A stretch of 64,000 bases of DNA. Origin: Codonopsis lanceolata (lineage: Eukaryota; Streptophyta; Magnoliopsida; Asterales; Campanulaceae). The position numbers were made by a program, and so were the translations under genes. The notes under the pieces are model-generated. The model saw only the letters and a list, made by a program, of their open reading frames with translations. It did not search any database and was not told the DNA's origin. Positions 9,767-22,028 of this stretch are shown piece after piece. The stretch spans positions 88,014,401-88,078,400 of the forward strand of contig CM028379.1 of NCBI GenBank assembly GCA_013146195.2, written 5' to 3'. Within the stretch, counting starts at the first letter, position 1. Every line of letters begins with the position of its first letter.

Positions 9767-12700
9767 GTGGAAGATACTTTATTAGTTCAGATGAAGAAAA
9801 CGCATGCCAACATATCCATCTGGGGCATGCTTTGTGCTTCTAAAACCCACCGTGATATGCTGGCTAAGTCTTTAAGTCATGCAGTCATTCCTATTGAAAC
9901 CTCCCCAAATGAGCTTACACAAATGATCGGGAACATTCACTTTGGAAATTTCATAATGTTTACTGATATAGATCTGCCAAGGAAGGAACCAACCACATTG
10001 ATGCTCTCCAAATCACTGTGGGGATTATGGAAAAATGGGTTCCCCGAGTTCTGATAGACAATGGGTCTTCTTTGAATGTATGTCCCGCTAGCACGTTGGC
10101 CAAACTGGGAACAAAAATATCAGAACTTGTTCCTTCCTCGCAGACAGTAAGGGCATACGGCAACACTAGTCGATGTGTCCTAGGGGTGGTCACCCTAATG
10201 CTGACTATTGGGCCATTAAACATGCCAGTTGAATTCCAAGTCCTGGACATACCAGCCACTTTTAGCTTGTTGCTGGGACACCCTTGGATCCATGGGGTAA
10301 AAGGGGTAGCCTCTTCATTGCACCAACGTGTCAAATTCATCCACGATGACCACATAGTGATTATTTTGGCTGATATGATTGTGGAAAATAAGGAAAGCAA
10401 GGATATCCCAATCCTCGAGATAGAGCATGAAGACACTGGCATTTTCCTCAGTGGCTTTGAGGTTATCCCCCAAGCTGTGGTCAATGCCATTGAATATGGG
10501 CGAGAAACTGACATCACCAAAAAGAAAACAACCTCCCTAGGAAACATGATCCCTTTTAAAATGTTTCGAAAAATGAATTATATGCTTGGTTTGGGTCTTG
10601 GCAGAAATCGGCAAGGACTTGTTAATTTAGTCCAGGATGAACTTAAGGAATGTATCCCTCCTTTTGGTCTAGGATACACACCTACTCCAGTTGAAGTAGC
10701 CGCAATCATGAAACAAAAACGTGAGAAAAGAAAGGTAGAAAGAGAAAATCGTCCTTATAACTATCCCCCTCTCAAACCATATAGAAAAACCTTAAATGGT
10801 TACTTTGTAAGAAAAGGGGAGACAAAAGCCTATCTCATGTTTCCTGAGCCCTGGCTAGATCAGAATGGGAAAAGATGCCTTGATTCTGAGATCTTTAAAG
10901 ATGTCAGTTTGCTCACAGATAAGATGGAACAGGTTACCCTGGAGCCCCGTAGCACTGCATATAAGACTGTCACTATAGAAAATACTTGGTCTATAGACCA
11001 AGATGATTATGCTCTGGCCCTATTAGATGACGACGGTCTAGGAGACAGCTTCCTGGGTATGATAGACAGAGGCACTTATTATGAAAAGCTCCCTGCCGGA
11101 TTTGAGTCTATCATTGATAAACCTTTGCAGAATTGGTATACCACGACCGGCCCGCTTTTGACACCCGCAGATCTAGTGGACCGCTTCGGATATACTATCC
11201 CTATTTCTTCCCCTAGCTTTACGGATTGGTCATCTACCGATCCGCTCCCTAAAATTGAGGATCTCAAACCCCAGGTCCTCAATAATGTAAATAACCCTGT
11301 ACAGTTTACTTTTAATGATAATCTAAATGTCTTTGCTTATTCCTTAGTTGCACCTACATTAAAAGACGTATTAAATAATTATAATAATGAGTCATTTGAT
11401 GAAATGGACTCAAAAGATAAAAATTATTTGCTTGAGCTTGTAAAGTCAGTTGAGCACCAGGAACAACATCATTCATCAGCAGCAACTGAAGACTTGTGCA
11501 CCATCAACCTGGGGCTGAACAATGAAATAAAAGAAATCAAAATCGGCAACTACCTGCAAGACTCTGAACGGGTAGCACTCATTGATCTCCTCAAAGAGTT
11601 CGTGGAAATATTTGCATGGTCTTATGAAGATATGCCCGGGCTAGACCCAGCCATAGTCGAACACCGGATCCCCATATATCCGGATGCTCGACCAATCAAG
11701 CAAAAGCTCCGTCGGATCAAGCCGGAATGGTCACTACAATTTAAAGAAGAAATTATGAAGTAGCTGCGAATCGAATTTATTCGGGTAGTTGAATACCCAA
11801 TTTGGCTGTCCAACATAGTGACCGTTCCCAAGCCCAACGGGAAGGTCCGGATCTGCGTTGATTTTCGCGACCTCAACAAGGCGTCGCCCAAAGATGACTT
11901 CCCTCTACCCAATATTGATATTGTGGTAGACGCCGTCGCTGCACACAAAATCAGGTCCTTCATCGACGGTATGCTGGGCTACAACCAAATCAAAATGGCA
12001 GCAGAGGACTAGGAGAAGACCTCGTTCACCACTCCCTGGGGAACTTATTGCTATAATGTCATGCCATTTGTGCTGAAAAATGGCTAGGGCTACTTATAAA
12101 AGGGCTGCCACCACCCTCTTCCACGACATGATCCATAAGGAGATCGAGGTCTATGTTGATGACATGATCGTGCACTCCAGCAATGCCAACGGTTCCCATA
12201 TCAAAGACCTTCGAAAATTCTTCGAAAGGTTGAGGAAGCACCAGATGAAGCTTAACCCCACCAAATGCACATTTGGGGTTACCAAAGGCAAGGTCCTGGG
12301 ATTCTTGGTGACCGAGCCAGCAAAGATCAAAGCCATCATAGACATGACACGGCCAAAAACTTCGACCGAAGTCAAAGGCTTCCTAAGCCGATTGCAGTAT
12401 ATCAGTCGTTTCATCAAACAGCTGACATCTATATGTGAGCCCCTCTTCAAACTCTTAAAGAAAAATACTGACCAAGTCTGGGACGAGAAATGCCAGCTAG
12501 CCTTTGAAAAAATAAAAGCTTATCTTACCAATCCCCCTGTGCTAGCTCCACCCCATACATATAAACCTCTCCTCATATATTTAACTGTCACAAACATGTC
12601 AGTAGGGGCTATGCTCGCCCAAGAAAAAGAAAATTCTTACATTGAAAATGCCATATATTTCATAAGTAGAAAGCTGCAAGGAAGCGAGCTAAACTATTCA

Positions 12701-12770
12701 GCACTAGAGAAAAGTTGCACCGGCCTAGTCTGGGCCACGCAAAGGCTCAAGACCTACCTGCAGGGACGAT
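9767..12770 (+). pseudogene. pol: pol of element A: protease, G-patch-like segment, reverse transcriptase, start of RNase H (truncated)
   Basis: The order is an HANISIWGML segment, protease with a DNG active-site triad (VLIDNGSSLNVC, about 10,050-10,080), and a glycine-rich LGLGLGRNRQG motif resembling a G-patch (about 10,585). The reverse transcriptase follows, with fingers motif VPKPNGKVRICVDFRDLNKA (about 11,823-11,880) and catalytic YVDDM (about 12,152-12,166). Damage includes a frameshift near 10,000, a TAG at 11,761, a TAG at 12,010, a frameshift near 12,075, and six residues missing after the LVTE motif relative to element B. RNase H has just begun (SALEKSCTGLVWATQRLKTY) when the sequence stops at the breakpoint near 12,770. 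The rest of RNase H and the first part of integrase are missing, and the chain resumes at 28,493. Confidence 0.88.
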
Positions 12771-12780
12771 GGGGCACGGT
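12760..12780. other. Rearrangement breakpoint 1: element A pol to inverted element B
   Basis: Left of this point the sequence is + strand RNase H of A. Right of it, starting at TGGGGCACGGTTTTC, it is the C-terminal part of the antisense frame of a second copy in inverted orientation. Element A's own equivalent is at about 29,940 on the minus strand. Only two or three bases (GGA) could be shared at the join. Confidence 0.75.
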
Positions 12781-13084
12781 TTTCAGAGCTGGCGGTAATT
12801 AGCCTCCTCGACTGAGCATCGCGAGCAGGCAAGATAATCCGTGGGAACCATAGGAGGCTGTCCCTCCTCCTCCCCCTGTATGGGGTACTGCTTTCAGAAA
12901 TGATGGAGTTGGTCCGAGCAATACAGCTGCCCAGGAGAACGGGGATGCTGATGATGAAGAGGAGGACACTTCTGGTTGCTCACACGCAGGTGAGACTAAA
13001 GTTTCCTCTGCGCCTTGCAGGAGGAGTATATGGGCCCGGCTGGGCGGACGCCGCAGACATTGATAGACCACCCTGGGGCTTAAG
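12770..13084 (+). pseudogene. C-terminal end of element B's antisense (DUF7745-like) frame
   Basis: Translation gives WGT-FR, PPRLS-ASRQ-NPWEP and NTAAQENG(D)ADDEEEDT-G blocks that match the C-terminus of the long antisense frame at 29,655 onward, including its roughly 35-residue repeat. Stops interrupt it (near 12,798 and 12,852). Because B is inverted, this frame lies on the + strand. Only about 100 codons survive; the remainder was lost at breakpoint 1. Confidence 0.8.
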
Positions 13085-13440
13085 CTGTAAAAGAGGGGAT
13101 AGTTTCTGGGAAAACAAGGGGGTACAGGCAATATATGGATATGTACATGCAATCAATGTATAATTTAAATGTCTTAATAAATATTCCTAAGTTGCACCGG
13201 AGGACTTGTAAAATTTTATATTTTAATGTCTTAATATGAGCTTCTTGTCGTTTTTTTTTTCCTTTTTCTTGTCAGTCGAGCCTCCCGTACGCTGAAGACC
13301 GGAAGTAGTATGCCGAGGACTTAAATAGTGTCTTCCCTCTCCTTTATCTCCTGATTTTTTTATATGCTCTAACTTTTGCCTAGGCCGCCCTTTCGGGTTT
13401 TCAACCTAGCGAGCCCTTATTTCTCCTTCTTATTGTCTTT

Positions 13441-13479
<39 letters not shown>

Positions 13480-13616
13480 TTATTATTTTTTATTATGCCA
13501 TAACTTTTGCCTAGGCCGCCCTTTCGGGTTTTCAGCCTAGCGGGCTGGAGAGGGAATCATCTGTTGGATAGAATAGCTCAGGCATAGTACCTTTTGAGTT
13601 TGTCGAGGTTGAAGGG
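13085..13616 (-). repeat. Element B spacer between integrase and antisense frame, with duplicated motif
   Basis: A block CCTAGGCCGCCCTTTCGGGT...CAACCTAGCG occurs twice (about 13,380 and 13,512), separated by a (TTTA)n run at 13,441-13,490. The same two-copy block, inverted, is in element A's spacer (29,205-29,355), where the intervening tract is A-rich instead. It lies where the sense polyprotein and the antisense gene converge. Confidence 0.75.
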
Positions 13617-14560
13617 CTAGACAAGATCTTCTCCGTCCTGGTTTGTGAGAAGCACGGCACCTCCTGACCGGATCTCCTTAACAATGTATGGTCTCATCCA
13701 GGGAAACTTCCATTTTCCCTTAGTATCAACATAACTAGGGGGTTTTTCTCGAAGCACGAGGTCTCCGACTTGGATGTCGTGGCCTTTAAATTTTTTATTG
13801 AAAGCCCGGGTGATGCGCCTTTGATATGCTCGGGTATGTTCCAGGGCTAGCAGGCGTCGTTCGTCGATTAGGGCCAATTCTTCGAATCGCCCTTTGACCC
13901 AGTCAATTTCAGCTATGTCAGATTCCATCATCACTCTTAGTGATAGAATTTTGATTTCTATCGGCAGTACCGCTTCCATGCCATATGCCAGAGAGTAAGG
14001 GGTAGCCCCAGTGGGTGTGCGGACTGAGGTGCGATAGCCCCAGAGGGCTAGCGGCAATTTTTTTGGCCAGTCTCTTCCTGTGTCAGACATTTTTCTGATA
14101 ATGTTCTCAAGTGTTTTATTGGCTGCTTCAATGGCACCATTGGCTTGTGGCCAGTAGGGGGAGGATTTATGTCTTTGGATCTTGAACTCGTCGAGTAGAC
14201 GGTTCACGTCCCTTTCGAAATGTGTGCCGTTATCAGAGATTATCTCGAAAGGTACCCCATAGCGATATATAATATTGGTCCGGATGAATTCGGACACCTT
14301 TCGGGCATTCAGAACTTTGTAGAAAGAGGCTTCCACCCACTTTGTAAAGTAGTCGACGGCTACTAGGACATATTCATGGCCATTGGATCCCTTCGGGTGA
14401 ATTTGGCCTATGACGTCGATTCTCCATGTTGAGAAGGGCTAGGGGCTGTGGAGTTATATAAGACATGTGGGGGCACATGCTGCAAATTGGTAAAGCGTTG
14501 GCATTTGTCGCAATGTCGCACCCACCGAATACAATCGGTTTCGAGCGTACTCCAATAATA
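13617..14560 (-). pseudogene. pol: Integrase of element B (frameshifted)
   Basis: This is an rve-fold integrase. The first aspartate lies in the IDVIGQIHPKGS region (about 14,400), the second in EIISDNGTHF (about 14,240), and the glutamate in GAIEAANKTLENIIRK (about 14,110). The C-terminal end has VGDLVLREKPPSYVDTKGKW and a PYIVKEI segment of the GPY/F type. The zinc-binding N-terminal part (HH near 14,590) is separated from the core by frame breaks at about 14,370-14,560. A 240-codon stretch (14,336-13,617) is open and ends in a stop. Family role: inserts the cDNA into host DNA. Confidence 0.85.
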
Positions 14561-14563
14561 CCC

Positions 14564-15540
14564 CTATCGGATAATTTTCTTGGACAACATATGGCCATTC
14601 ATGTGGTGTCCACAGGTACCACCATACAGTTGATCCATGATTTGCTCAGCCTTGGCTTGATCGACACATAATAAGTTGAGGCCTTGATAGTGCCTCTTAT
14701 ACAGGCTACCACCACTGAGTACAAATTGTGAGGCCCACCTTCGCAGGGAGACTCTTCCCCTTTTATCTAGGCCGGGAGGATAGATACCTTTCTGAAGCAA
14801 ATTTAAGATATCAGCATACCAGGGCTCGTGATCTGCTTCAGGGGCTGCATTAATTTTGAAACAGTATGCCGGAGCGACTTTTTTCCCGACTATGAACGGC
14901 TGAACATTTGTTTCTACGGGAATTTGGACTAGTGATGCCAGAGTGGCTAAGGCATCGGCGAATTGATTTCTATCTCGTGGCAGATAATGAAACGAGATAG
15001 AATCAAATCGGGCGGCAAATGCTGTTAGTTTGGCATGATAGAGCTGCAGCCGAGGATCCTGGGTTTTCCATCTCCCTTCGACTTGATTTATGATCAGGGC
15101 AGAGTCTCCATAGACTTCGAGATCTTTGGCTCCCCTTTGGAGAGCTTCTTCTAGGCTAGCAATACAGGCTTCATATTCTGCTGTGTTATTTAAACATTCG
15201 AACACCAACCTTATAACCAACGGAGTATGAGAATCAACCGGATCGATGAGCAAGATTCCTATGCCAAAGCCTCTTTTATTTGCGACTCCGTCAAAGAACA
15301 TCTGCCAACTGGTGTCATGGTCAGTGATTTCCAGAACACCTTCATCTGGGAAGCCAGGCTCAGTTGCATCTTCGGCCTTCAAGGGTAGATCGGCTAAGTG
15401 GTCTGCAATTACGCTCCCTTTGATAGATTTGAGTGTGACATAGGTTATGTCAAACTCGTTGAGAAGAAAGGACCACTTGGCGGTCGGGCCGTTGATGGCT
15501 GGCTTCGAAGATGTACTTGATAGGGTCCATTGTGGATATG
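14564..15540 (-). pseudogene. pol: RNase H and integrase N-terminus of element B
   Basis: This 272-codon open segment contains the RNase H acidic residues in order: FFDGVANKRGFGIG, NTAEYEACIASLEEAL, VYGDSALIINQVEGRW and NQFADALATLASL. It then runs into LYGGTCGHHMNGHML, the start of the integrase zinc domain. The link back to reverse transcriptase (15,383-15,550) holds a stop and frame changes. RNase H would degrade the RNA strand during reverse transcription. This exact region is the piece missing from element A. Confidence 0.85.
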
Positions 15541-15549
15541 AGTTTGATG

Positions 15550-16234
15550 GACCGTCCTTAGAGATAGGTCTTGAGCCTTTGAGTGGCCCAGACTAGGCCG
15601 ATGCAGCTTTTCTCCAGCGCTGAATAGTTTAGCTCGCTTCCTTGCAGTTTCCTACTTATGAAGTATATGGCATTTTCAATGTAGGAGTCTTCTTTCTCTT
15701 GGGCGAGCATAGCCCCTACTGACGTGTCTGTGACGGTTAGATATATAAGGATAGGTTTATGTATATGGGGTGGAGCTAGCACATGGGGATTAGTAAGGTA
15801 GGCTTTTATTTTTTTCGAAGGCTAGCTGACACTTCTCGTCCCAGACTTGGTCAGTATTCTTTTTTAGGAGTTTAAAGAGGGGCTCACATGTGGTTGTCAG
15901 CTGCCTGATGAAACGGTTGATATACTGCAATCGACCTAGGAAGTCTTTGACTTCGGTTGGAGTTTTCGGCTGTGGCATTTCTAGGATGGCTTTTATCTTT
16001 GCTGGCTCGATCTCGATGCCCTGCTCGGTCACTAAGAATCCCAGGACCTTGCCTTTGGTAACCCCAAATGTGCATTTGGTGGGGTTAATCTTCATTTGGT
16101 GCTTTCTCAACCTTTTGAAGAATTTTCGAAGGTCTTTGATATGGGCACCGTTGGCGTCGCTGGAATGCACGATCATGTCATCAACATAAACCTCCATTTC
16201 TTTGTGGATCATGTCGTGGAAGAGGGTGGTGGCA
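15550..16234 (-). pseudogene. pol: Reverse transcriptase of element B, second half (after the LINE)
   Basis: The palm domain carries the catalytic YVDDMIVHSS (about 16,187-16,158), LRKHQMKINPTKCTFG, and a thumb/connection region, ending in RNase H-type SALEKSCIGLVWATQRLKTY. A frame break lies near 15,790 (FEKNKSLPY). It continues directly from the first half at 22,196 once the LINE and one copy of its target duplication are ignored. It retains the QGIEIE residues lacking in element A. Confidence 0.88.
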
Positions 16235-16316
16235 CACCACATGTAGGGGCGTAAGTTTCTCTCTCTAGAATTTTCTCTCTCTAGGGTTTTGGTAATTTTC
16301 TCGGTTTAGGGTTTGC

Positions 16317-17834
16317 ATGGCGGCAGCCACAGCGGCTCCGCCCCCCATCCCTCCTCCTCCACCGGATCTTGGTGCTTCGCAGCCTAGTACTGATGTTCCA
16401 TCGCCAGCAGTTTCTTATGCCAACGTGGTTGGGCAACCCAAACAGTTCGTTGGTGGCAGCTCACCAGTCCTTCAAGCGGTACCATTAGTCCCTCGCCAGG
16501 CCGTGGTTGTAGACGGAGATCCAGGTTGTTTGTTTACCCCGGTGGAACTGGAAGCGGCTTCTAAGCAATTTGAGAACACATTGATTCTCAAATTCTCGGC
16601 AGGTAGACCAACAATTCAGGTAATACAAGATGATATCGGTAAGAATTGGAGGCTCAAAGGTCCGTTTGTCGTAGGTTTGTTAGACCCCCGCCATGTAATG
16701 GTCAGACTCGCATCTGCAGAAGATATGATTCTTGCTTTGTCCAAAGAATCTCACATGATCCAATCCTGCATGTACCGATCTTTCAGATGGTCGGTACCGA
16801 TTTGCTCGGGAAAGATGTGACCAAGGTCGCAGTTGGGTTAGCATCACCTTCCCTTACGTTTTCAATCCGTCTTTTTACGGAATGTATTGGGAATTCATTC
16901 ACTGGGTCATTTTTTACGGGTGGATGATAAGACTTTATCTTTAGCTCGGCCAATGTTTGCTAGGATGTGCATTGAGGTGGATGTCTCGCAGCCATTACCA
17001 ACTAGGGTTTGGATCGGCTCAAGCAAAGAGATTGGGTTCTGGCAGTCTCTTGAATTCGAGGGCAATATTCGATTTTGCACTGGCTGCGGTTTGTTAGGTC
17101 ATACGAAACTTCAATGTCGGAAGGGCCAACGTAGAGAGATTAATGAGGATAAAGGCAGTTTCGATAAAGGCAAAACTCATGCAGCTTCCGCTCCATTTAC
17201 GTCGGCAGTTAGAGATGGGGATAAATCGAAGAAGGCAAAAGATTCTGAAAATTTAATGCCACAGCCGACTACACGTTCAGTTAAAGTAATGGCAAATAAA
17301 AGGGATATTAATGCAACAACAGCCCCCATGCAAATTCCAAGACCTCAGGCTCACACTCAACGTTGGACGCCTGTTAAGCCATGTACAAATGGGGACGGTG
17401 CGTCTGTTTCGATGGCTAAAAACTCACAGGGTGCCCCGGTTGATGAAGAAGTTATCGATATTGGCAGTAATAATAATTCTGAGGAGCGGTGTGCAAAGGC
17501 GGTGACGGCTGTGAAGAATGATGTTCGGTTGAATGGTAATTCAGTGCCTATATCTAATCCGTTTGATGTGTTGGATGGTCTGGAGGACGACAATGGTGAG
17601 GTTGAAGAGATTCAGTTGGGTAACGAGGCTATTAACGATGCTCAAATTCTGTTAATAAGGGGTCTTCACGATTCTAAGGAAACCTTATCGAGATACGAGT
17701 ATATAGGCGAGGCGAGTTTTGGAATGGGTTTCTTCATGAAGTTCCTCGGAAATTTGGTAAGGCACATTCTACTAATGGGGATTACAGTGATACGAAGATT
17801 GTGGAGCGTAGAATTTATTCAGATTTGGATGTAG
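16317..17834 (+). pseudogene. LINE ORF1 (DUF4283-like, CCHC knuckle), frameshifted
   Basis: It starts with ATG at 16,317 after a CTCTCTCTAGGGTTT-rich leader. The N-terminus is proline-rich, followed by a segment resembling the plant DUF4283 domain and, after a frameshift near 16,790, a single zinc knuckle FCTGCGLLGHTKLQC (CX2CX4HX4C, about 17,073-17,115). The tail is low-complexity and polar. In plant L1 elements this protein is the RNA-binding partner of ORF2. A second frame change near 17,660-17,800 makes the end uncertain. Confidence 0.8.
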
Positions 17835-17980
17835 GATTGATACAAACTCGACCATCTTTTTATAATTATTGCAAGGCTCTGCATACTGAGGTGAAGAAAG
17901 CAAAGTTTTTAAAGGAGAATATCCGTGTTACTAGGGCAGCGAGTAAGGCCCAACAAGTCCCCCTTCGAGTTAGTTTTTTT

Positions 17981-19678
17981 ATGACGATCGTCATTTGGAA
18001 TGCAAGGGGGGTGTGTAACAAAACTACCCGCTCTTATTTGAAACTTTTGATCCGGGAACATAGGCCGTTTGTATGTGCAATTTTAGAGCCTAAAACTAAT
18101 GGAGATAGATTAGTTAAATTTTGTAGACGAGTTGGTTTTGATTTTAATATGCATGTAGCTCCGGTAAATAAACATATTTGGCTATTATGGAATAATCCAG
18201 TTGTTTTGGATCTTGTGAGCAGTTCGGCTCAGCAGATTACAGTCATGGTGAATTTCCCTTCTCTCACTCCTACGTTGGCTTCTTTTGTTTATGCAAAATG
18301 TTCTCGACAGGGGCGAAATGAGTTATGGTTGGAGTTAGAGGCTTTGGCTGCTAGTTGCTCTGGTCCGTGGTTTGTAGGGGGAGACTTTAATGTAATCAGT
18401 CAGTCTTCGGAAAAGTTGGGAGGGGCTCCGTGTGATTTTGGGGAGATGGATGATTTTAACACCTTTGTGCAGCGGGCCGGTTTAGATGATGCAGGATTTG
18501 AAGGAAGCCGTTTTACTTGGTGCAATAATCAGTCTGGTGGGCATCGTATTTGGAAACGGTTAGATCGTGTTCTTGTCAATGGTGAGTTTAAGTTACGTTT
18601 TCCTCGTCTTCAAGTCACTCATTTGGTTACATCGGTCTCCGATCATACCCCTCTTCTGATGGATTTTCGAGTTTCGACAATGCATAAAAGTGGGTTTCGG
18701 TTTCAGAGAATGTGGCTTGATCATCCGGATTTTCTGTCCTTTGTGACTGATCAGTGGTCTAAACCCTGTTGGGGTACGGGTATGAATCTTCTATATTCTA
18801 AGTTGCGTAGATTAAGAGCAGCTTTGCGGGATTGGAACTGGAGGGTTTTTGGCCATGTTCAACGGAATATTGCTGCAACTAAGGATGATATTCTTAGATT
18901 GGAGATGGACTTACAGTCAGGGGGTGGTGCTGCTGTAGAGGAAGGTTTGCTAGTGGCAAAAAACCGTCTTAACCAACTACTGGAATGGGATTTAGAAATG
19001 GCAGAAATGAAGTCTAGGCAATTATGGGTAAAGGAAGGTGATCGGAATACTAAATTTTTCCATGCTAGCATGAAAGATAGAGCTCAACGGAATGTTCTTC
19101 GGCTTCGGCTTGCGGATGGGTCTATGAGTGAAGATCCGGTTCAACTAGGTTCCATGGCGGAGGAATATTTTGCGGATCTTTTTGCCTCGAATGGGTCTAT
19201 TCTAGAGGAGAACTTATTTGCAGAGATTTCGGCTCGTGTATCAGTAGAGGATAATGGTTTACTTACAGGGGATCCTTCGGTTGAGGAGGTTTGGTCAGCA
19301 ATTAAATCTCTCAGTCCCACCGCTCGGTCAGGCGGTTACAATTTGGTTTTTTCGAGGTTTGGTCAATTATCGGAGAAGAGGTTATGGGAGGCGGTTCGGT
19401 TTTTAGGGCGGGGAGATGCAGGGGAATTTCTTCGGCGACCATTGTTCTTCTCCCAGGTGGACAATCCGGATGGTTTGGGGGATCTAAGACCAATTAGTTT
19501 ATGTAATTTTTCTGCTAAGATTATTTCTAAAATCTTGGCAACTCGCTTAGCTACTCTCCTGCCTAAGATTATTTCGGAGCAACAGTCGGGTTTTGTCAAA
19601 GGTCGGAGTATTCAGGAAAACATTCTTCTGGCTCATGAATTAGTGCAGCGTGTGTGGATACGAAGTCTCGGGGGGTAA
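17981..19678 (+). pseudogene. LINE ORF2, endonuclease and start of reverse transcriptase
   Basis: The probable start is ATG at 17,981, directly before IVIWNARGV, the first endonuclease motif. The APE-like endonuclease follows in order: ILEPKT, FVGGDFNVI, FTWCNN, RIWKRLDRVL and SDHTPLLMDF. Then come a linker with WVKEGDRNTKFFH and the early reverse-transcriptase motif LRPISLCNFSAKIISKILA, QQSGFVKGRSI. The frame is open for about 566 codons and then breaks at 19,675. The enzyme nicks target DNA and primes reverse transcription at the nick. Confidence 0.88.
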
Positions 19679-22028
19679 TGTGGTTTTTAAAGTGGACATG
19701 TCTAAGGCTTATGATCGTTTGGAATGGGGATTTCTGCTTCGTGCTATGCAGGTGCTTGGTTTTAGTTCGAGTTTCTGTTGGTTGATTCGTCTGTTGCAGA
19801 ATAATTGGTATTCATTCAGAATTAATGGGGTGATGTCAGGTTTCTTTAAGGCCAATCGCGGGGTTAGACAAGGTGATCCGATTTCTCCGATGTTGTTCAT
19901 TATTGCTCAAGAGATTCTCTCTTATAACATAAATCGGAGCTAGGGAAGATTCACCATTCAGGCATGGTCGTGGAGGTGAGATGATTTCACATCTTCTTTA
20001 TGCGGATGATATGTTGTTATTTTGTAATGGGTCTAAGCGATCGGTCCAGGGGTTAAAGAAGGTGTTACAGGACTATGAATCTGCTTCTGGGCAATTAGTT
20101 AATAACGATAAGCGGTTTTTACATCGAAGCAGGTGCTCTCGTAGGCAAGTTTTGAACATCGAAGGTTGGACGGAGTGCAGACATAAGGTGTGGCCTTTAA
20201 CTTATTTGGGATTACCCTCTTCAAAGCCGCCGCTTTAAGCGATCTTACTTTGAGAGTTTGGAGAGGAAAGTTCTTGGTCGAATTCATGGGTGGCGTTCCA
20301 AGCTTCTATCCTTTGGTGGCAAAGTGACTCTCATTAAATCCGTTCTCAGCAGTATTCCTGTTTACGCTATGGCAGCTTTAAAAATCCCCAAGTCGGTTCT
20401 TCATAGGTTGGAGCAAAGAATGGCAGATTTTTTATGGAGTTCTAATGGTGATCACCGCACACACTGGGTAGGTTGGCATCGAGTTTGCTTGCCGTTGGAA
20501 GAGGGGGGGCTGGGGGTTCGTTCTCTATCAATGGTTATGGATTCTCTTCATGCCAAATTAGCTTGGCGGGTTCTTAATAAACAAGGCTTATGGGCTAAGT
20601 TCTGCATGGGGAAGTATGGATTGGATAACCCAGTCGGTCTGTATTACGCTACACAACCGTGGAAAGCAATTAACGCTCAGCTTGCTCTCGTTCGTCATTC
20701 GAGCAGGTGGATAATTGGGCAGGGCGCAGTATCTTTTTGGGATGACAACTGGAGCGGCGTTCGGTTGGGCCTCTACCTATGGACCGAAATCTCTCTGTGG
20801 CAACAGCAATGAACAATCTGCAAGATATTCTCTCAGTTATCCCGTCTGAGATGCGTTCTTTGGTCCAACAGATTCAGTGCAACGACACAGTCCCGGACAG
20901 ATTGGTCAGTGAGCTCACCACGTCGGGGGTTTTCAAATCTAATGTATTCTGGAAGAAACACAGAACTTCTAGACCGATTCTTCGATGGGCGCAGTTAATT
21001 TAGCAGAAGTGGTTGCCTTTGCGAGTTAGTTGCTTTTTATGGAAATTGTTCCATAATGCGCTGCCTCTAGATTTAAATATCCAGGCTCGTAAAATCCCGC
21101 TGGTGTCTTGTTGTCGTTGTTGTGGTGATTCGCCGGCAACCGAGGATCGTGTGCATCTATTTGTTTATTCTAAAGTGGCTGCTAGTTTATGGACCAGATT
21201 CGCGAGAAGGTTTGGCCTTCCTTGGCAATATTCAGGGATCGAACATCTTTTTTCAGTTTGGTCTTCGGTTTCCTTACGTTCTCAGTTGGGTGCTACTATG
21301 TTCAGTATTTTCGCTTATACTTGCTGGGAAGTTTGGAAAGCGCGGTGTGCAGTGATCTTTGAAAATGGTAAGATGGATGAGGTCCAAATAGAAGCTAGAG
21401 TTCTTGAAGGGGTGAGAGGGGTTTTACATGGCTTTGTTCCAAAGTCGAGGAGTAATCAGGTTACTAGCGTAGTTTTGCAGACTCTTCAGATATCCAGCCG
21501 GCCGGTTCAGTTTAAGCACGGGTCTTGGGTTCGTTGGTCTCCTCCGGTTTTTGGTTATAAATTAAACACCGATGGGTCGTCAAAGGATGGTAGATGCACG
21601 GGCGGTGGGGTTATCCGGGATGCTCAAGGAAATTTTGTTGGAGCTTTTTCTAGTGAGTATGGTCAAGGTACAAATATGAAAGCGGAGATTTTGGCTCTCC
21701 GAGAAGGTCTGCAGCTTTGTCATTCCATGCAGCTTTCTTCGGTTGAGGTAGAGTCGGATTCGCTTACAGCTGTAAATGTTCTGATAAAAGGGTATCAAGG
21801 TCCTTGGAGATATGTGTATCAGCTTCGCGAGTGCCGAGTTCTGTTAGGGGATTTTATTCTAAATCATGTTTTCGAGAACGTAACGAGAATATGGTGGCGG
21901 ATAGATTGGCGGCTTTTGCGCATGAACATGGGAATCAGTTGAAGTTGTTCGATTATTTGGCCTTACCTAGTATGGTCAAAAGGGCTTTTGCTTTTGATTC
22001 TTATGGGCTGTATAGTTATAGGAAGTAA
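19679..22028 (+). pseudogene. LINE ORF2, reverse transcriptase core, zf-RVT and RNase H (multiple breaks)
   Basis: The segments in order are VVFKVDMSKAYDRLEW and GVRQGDPISPMLF (to 19,943), the catalytic LLYADDMLLFC (about 19,990), IHGWRSKLLSFGGKVTLIKS (about 20,280), and a cysteine-rich zf-RVT-like region CCRCCGDSPATEDRVHLF (about 21,105). An RNase H domain follows, with acidic residues in NTDGSSKDG, MKAEILALREGL and VESDSLTAV, and then MVADRLAAFA in a shifted frame. Breaks lie at about 19,945, 20,240, 20,810, 21,001 (TAG) and 21,870. The RNase H domain marks a plant L1 subgroup. Confidence 0.85.

Noticed and set aside
7572..12770. Endogenous plant pararetrovirus
   Set aside because: LTRs, a tRNA-Arg-type primer site, an integrase and Tat-type architecture identify an LTR retrotransposon; no movement or coat protein is present.
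12799..13163. Overlapping frames of 87 and 117 codons
   Set aside because: The sequence is the tail of the antisense frame of element B in another reading frame.
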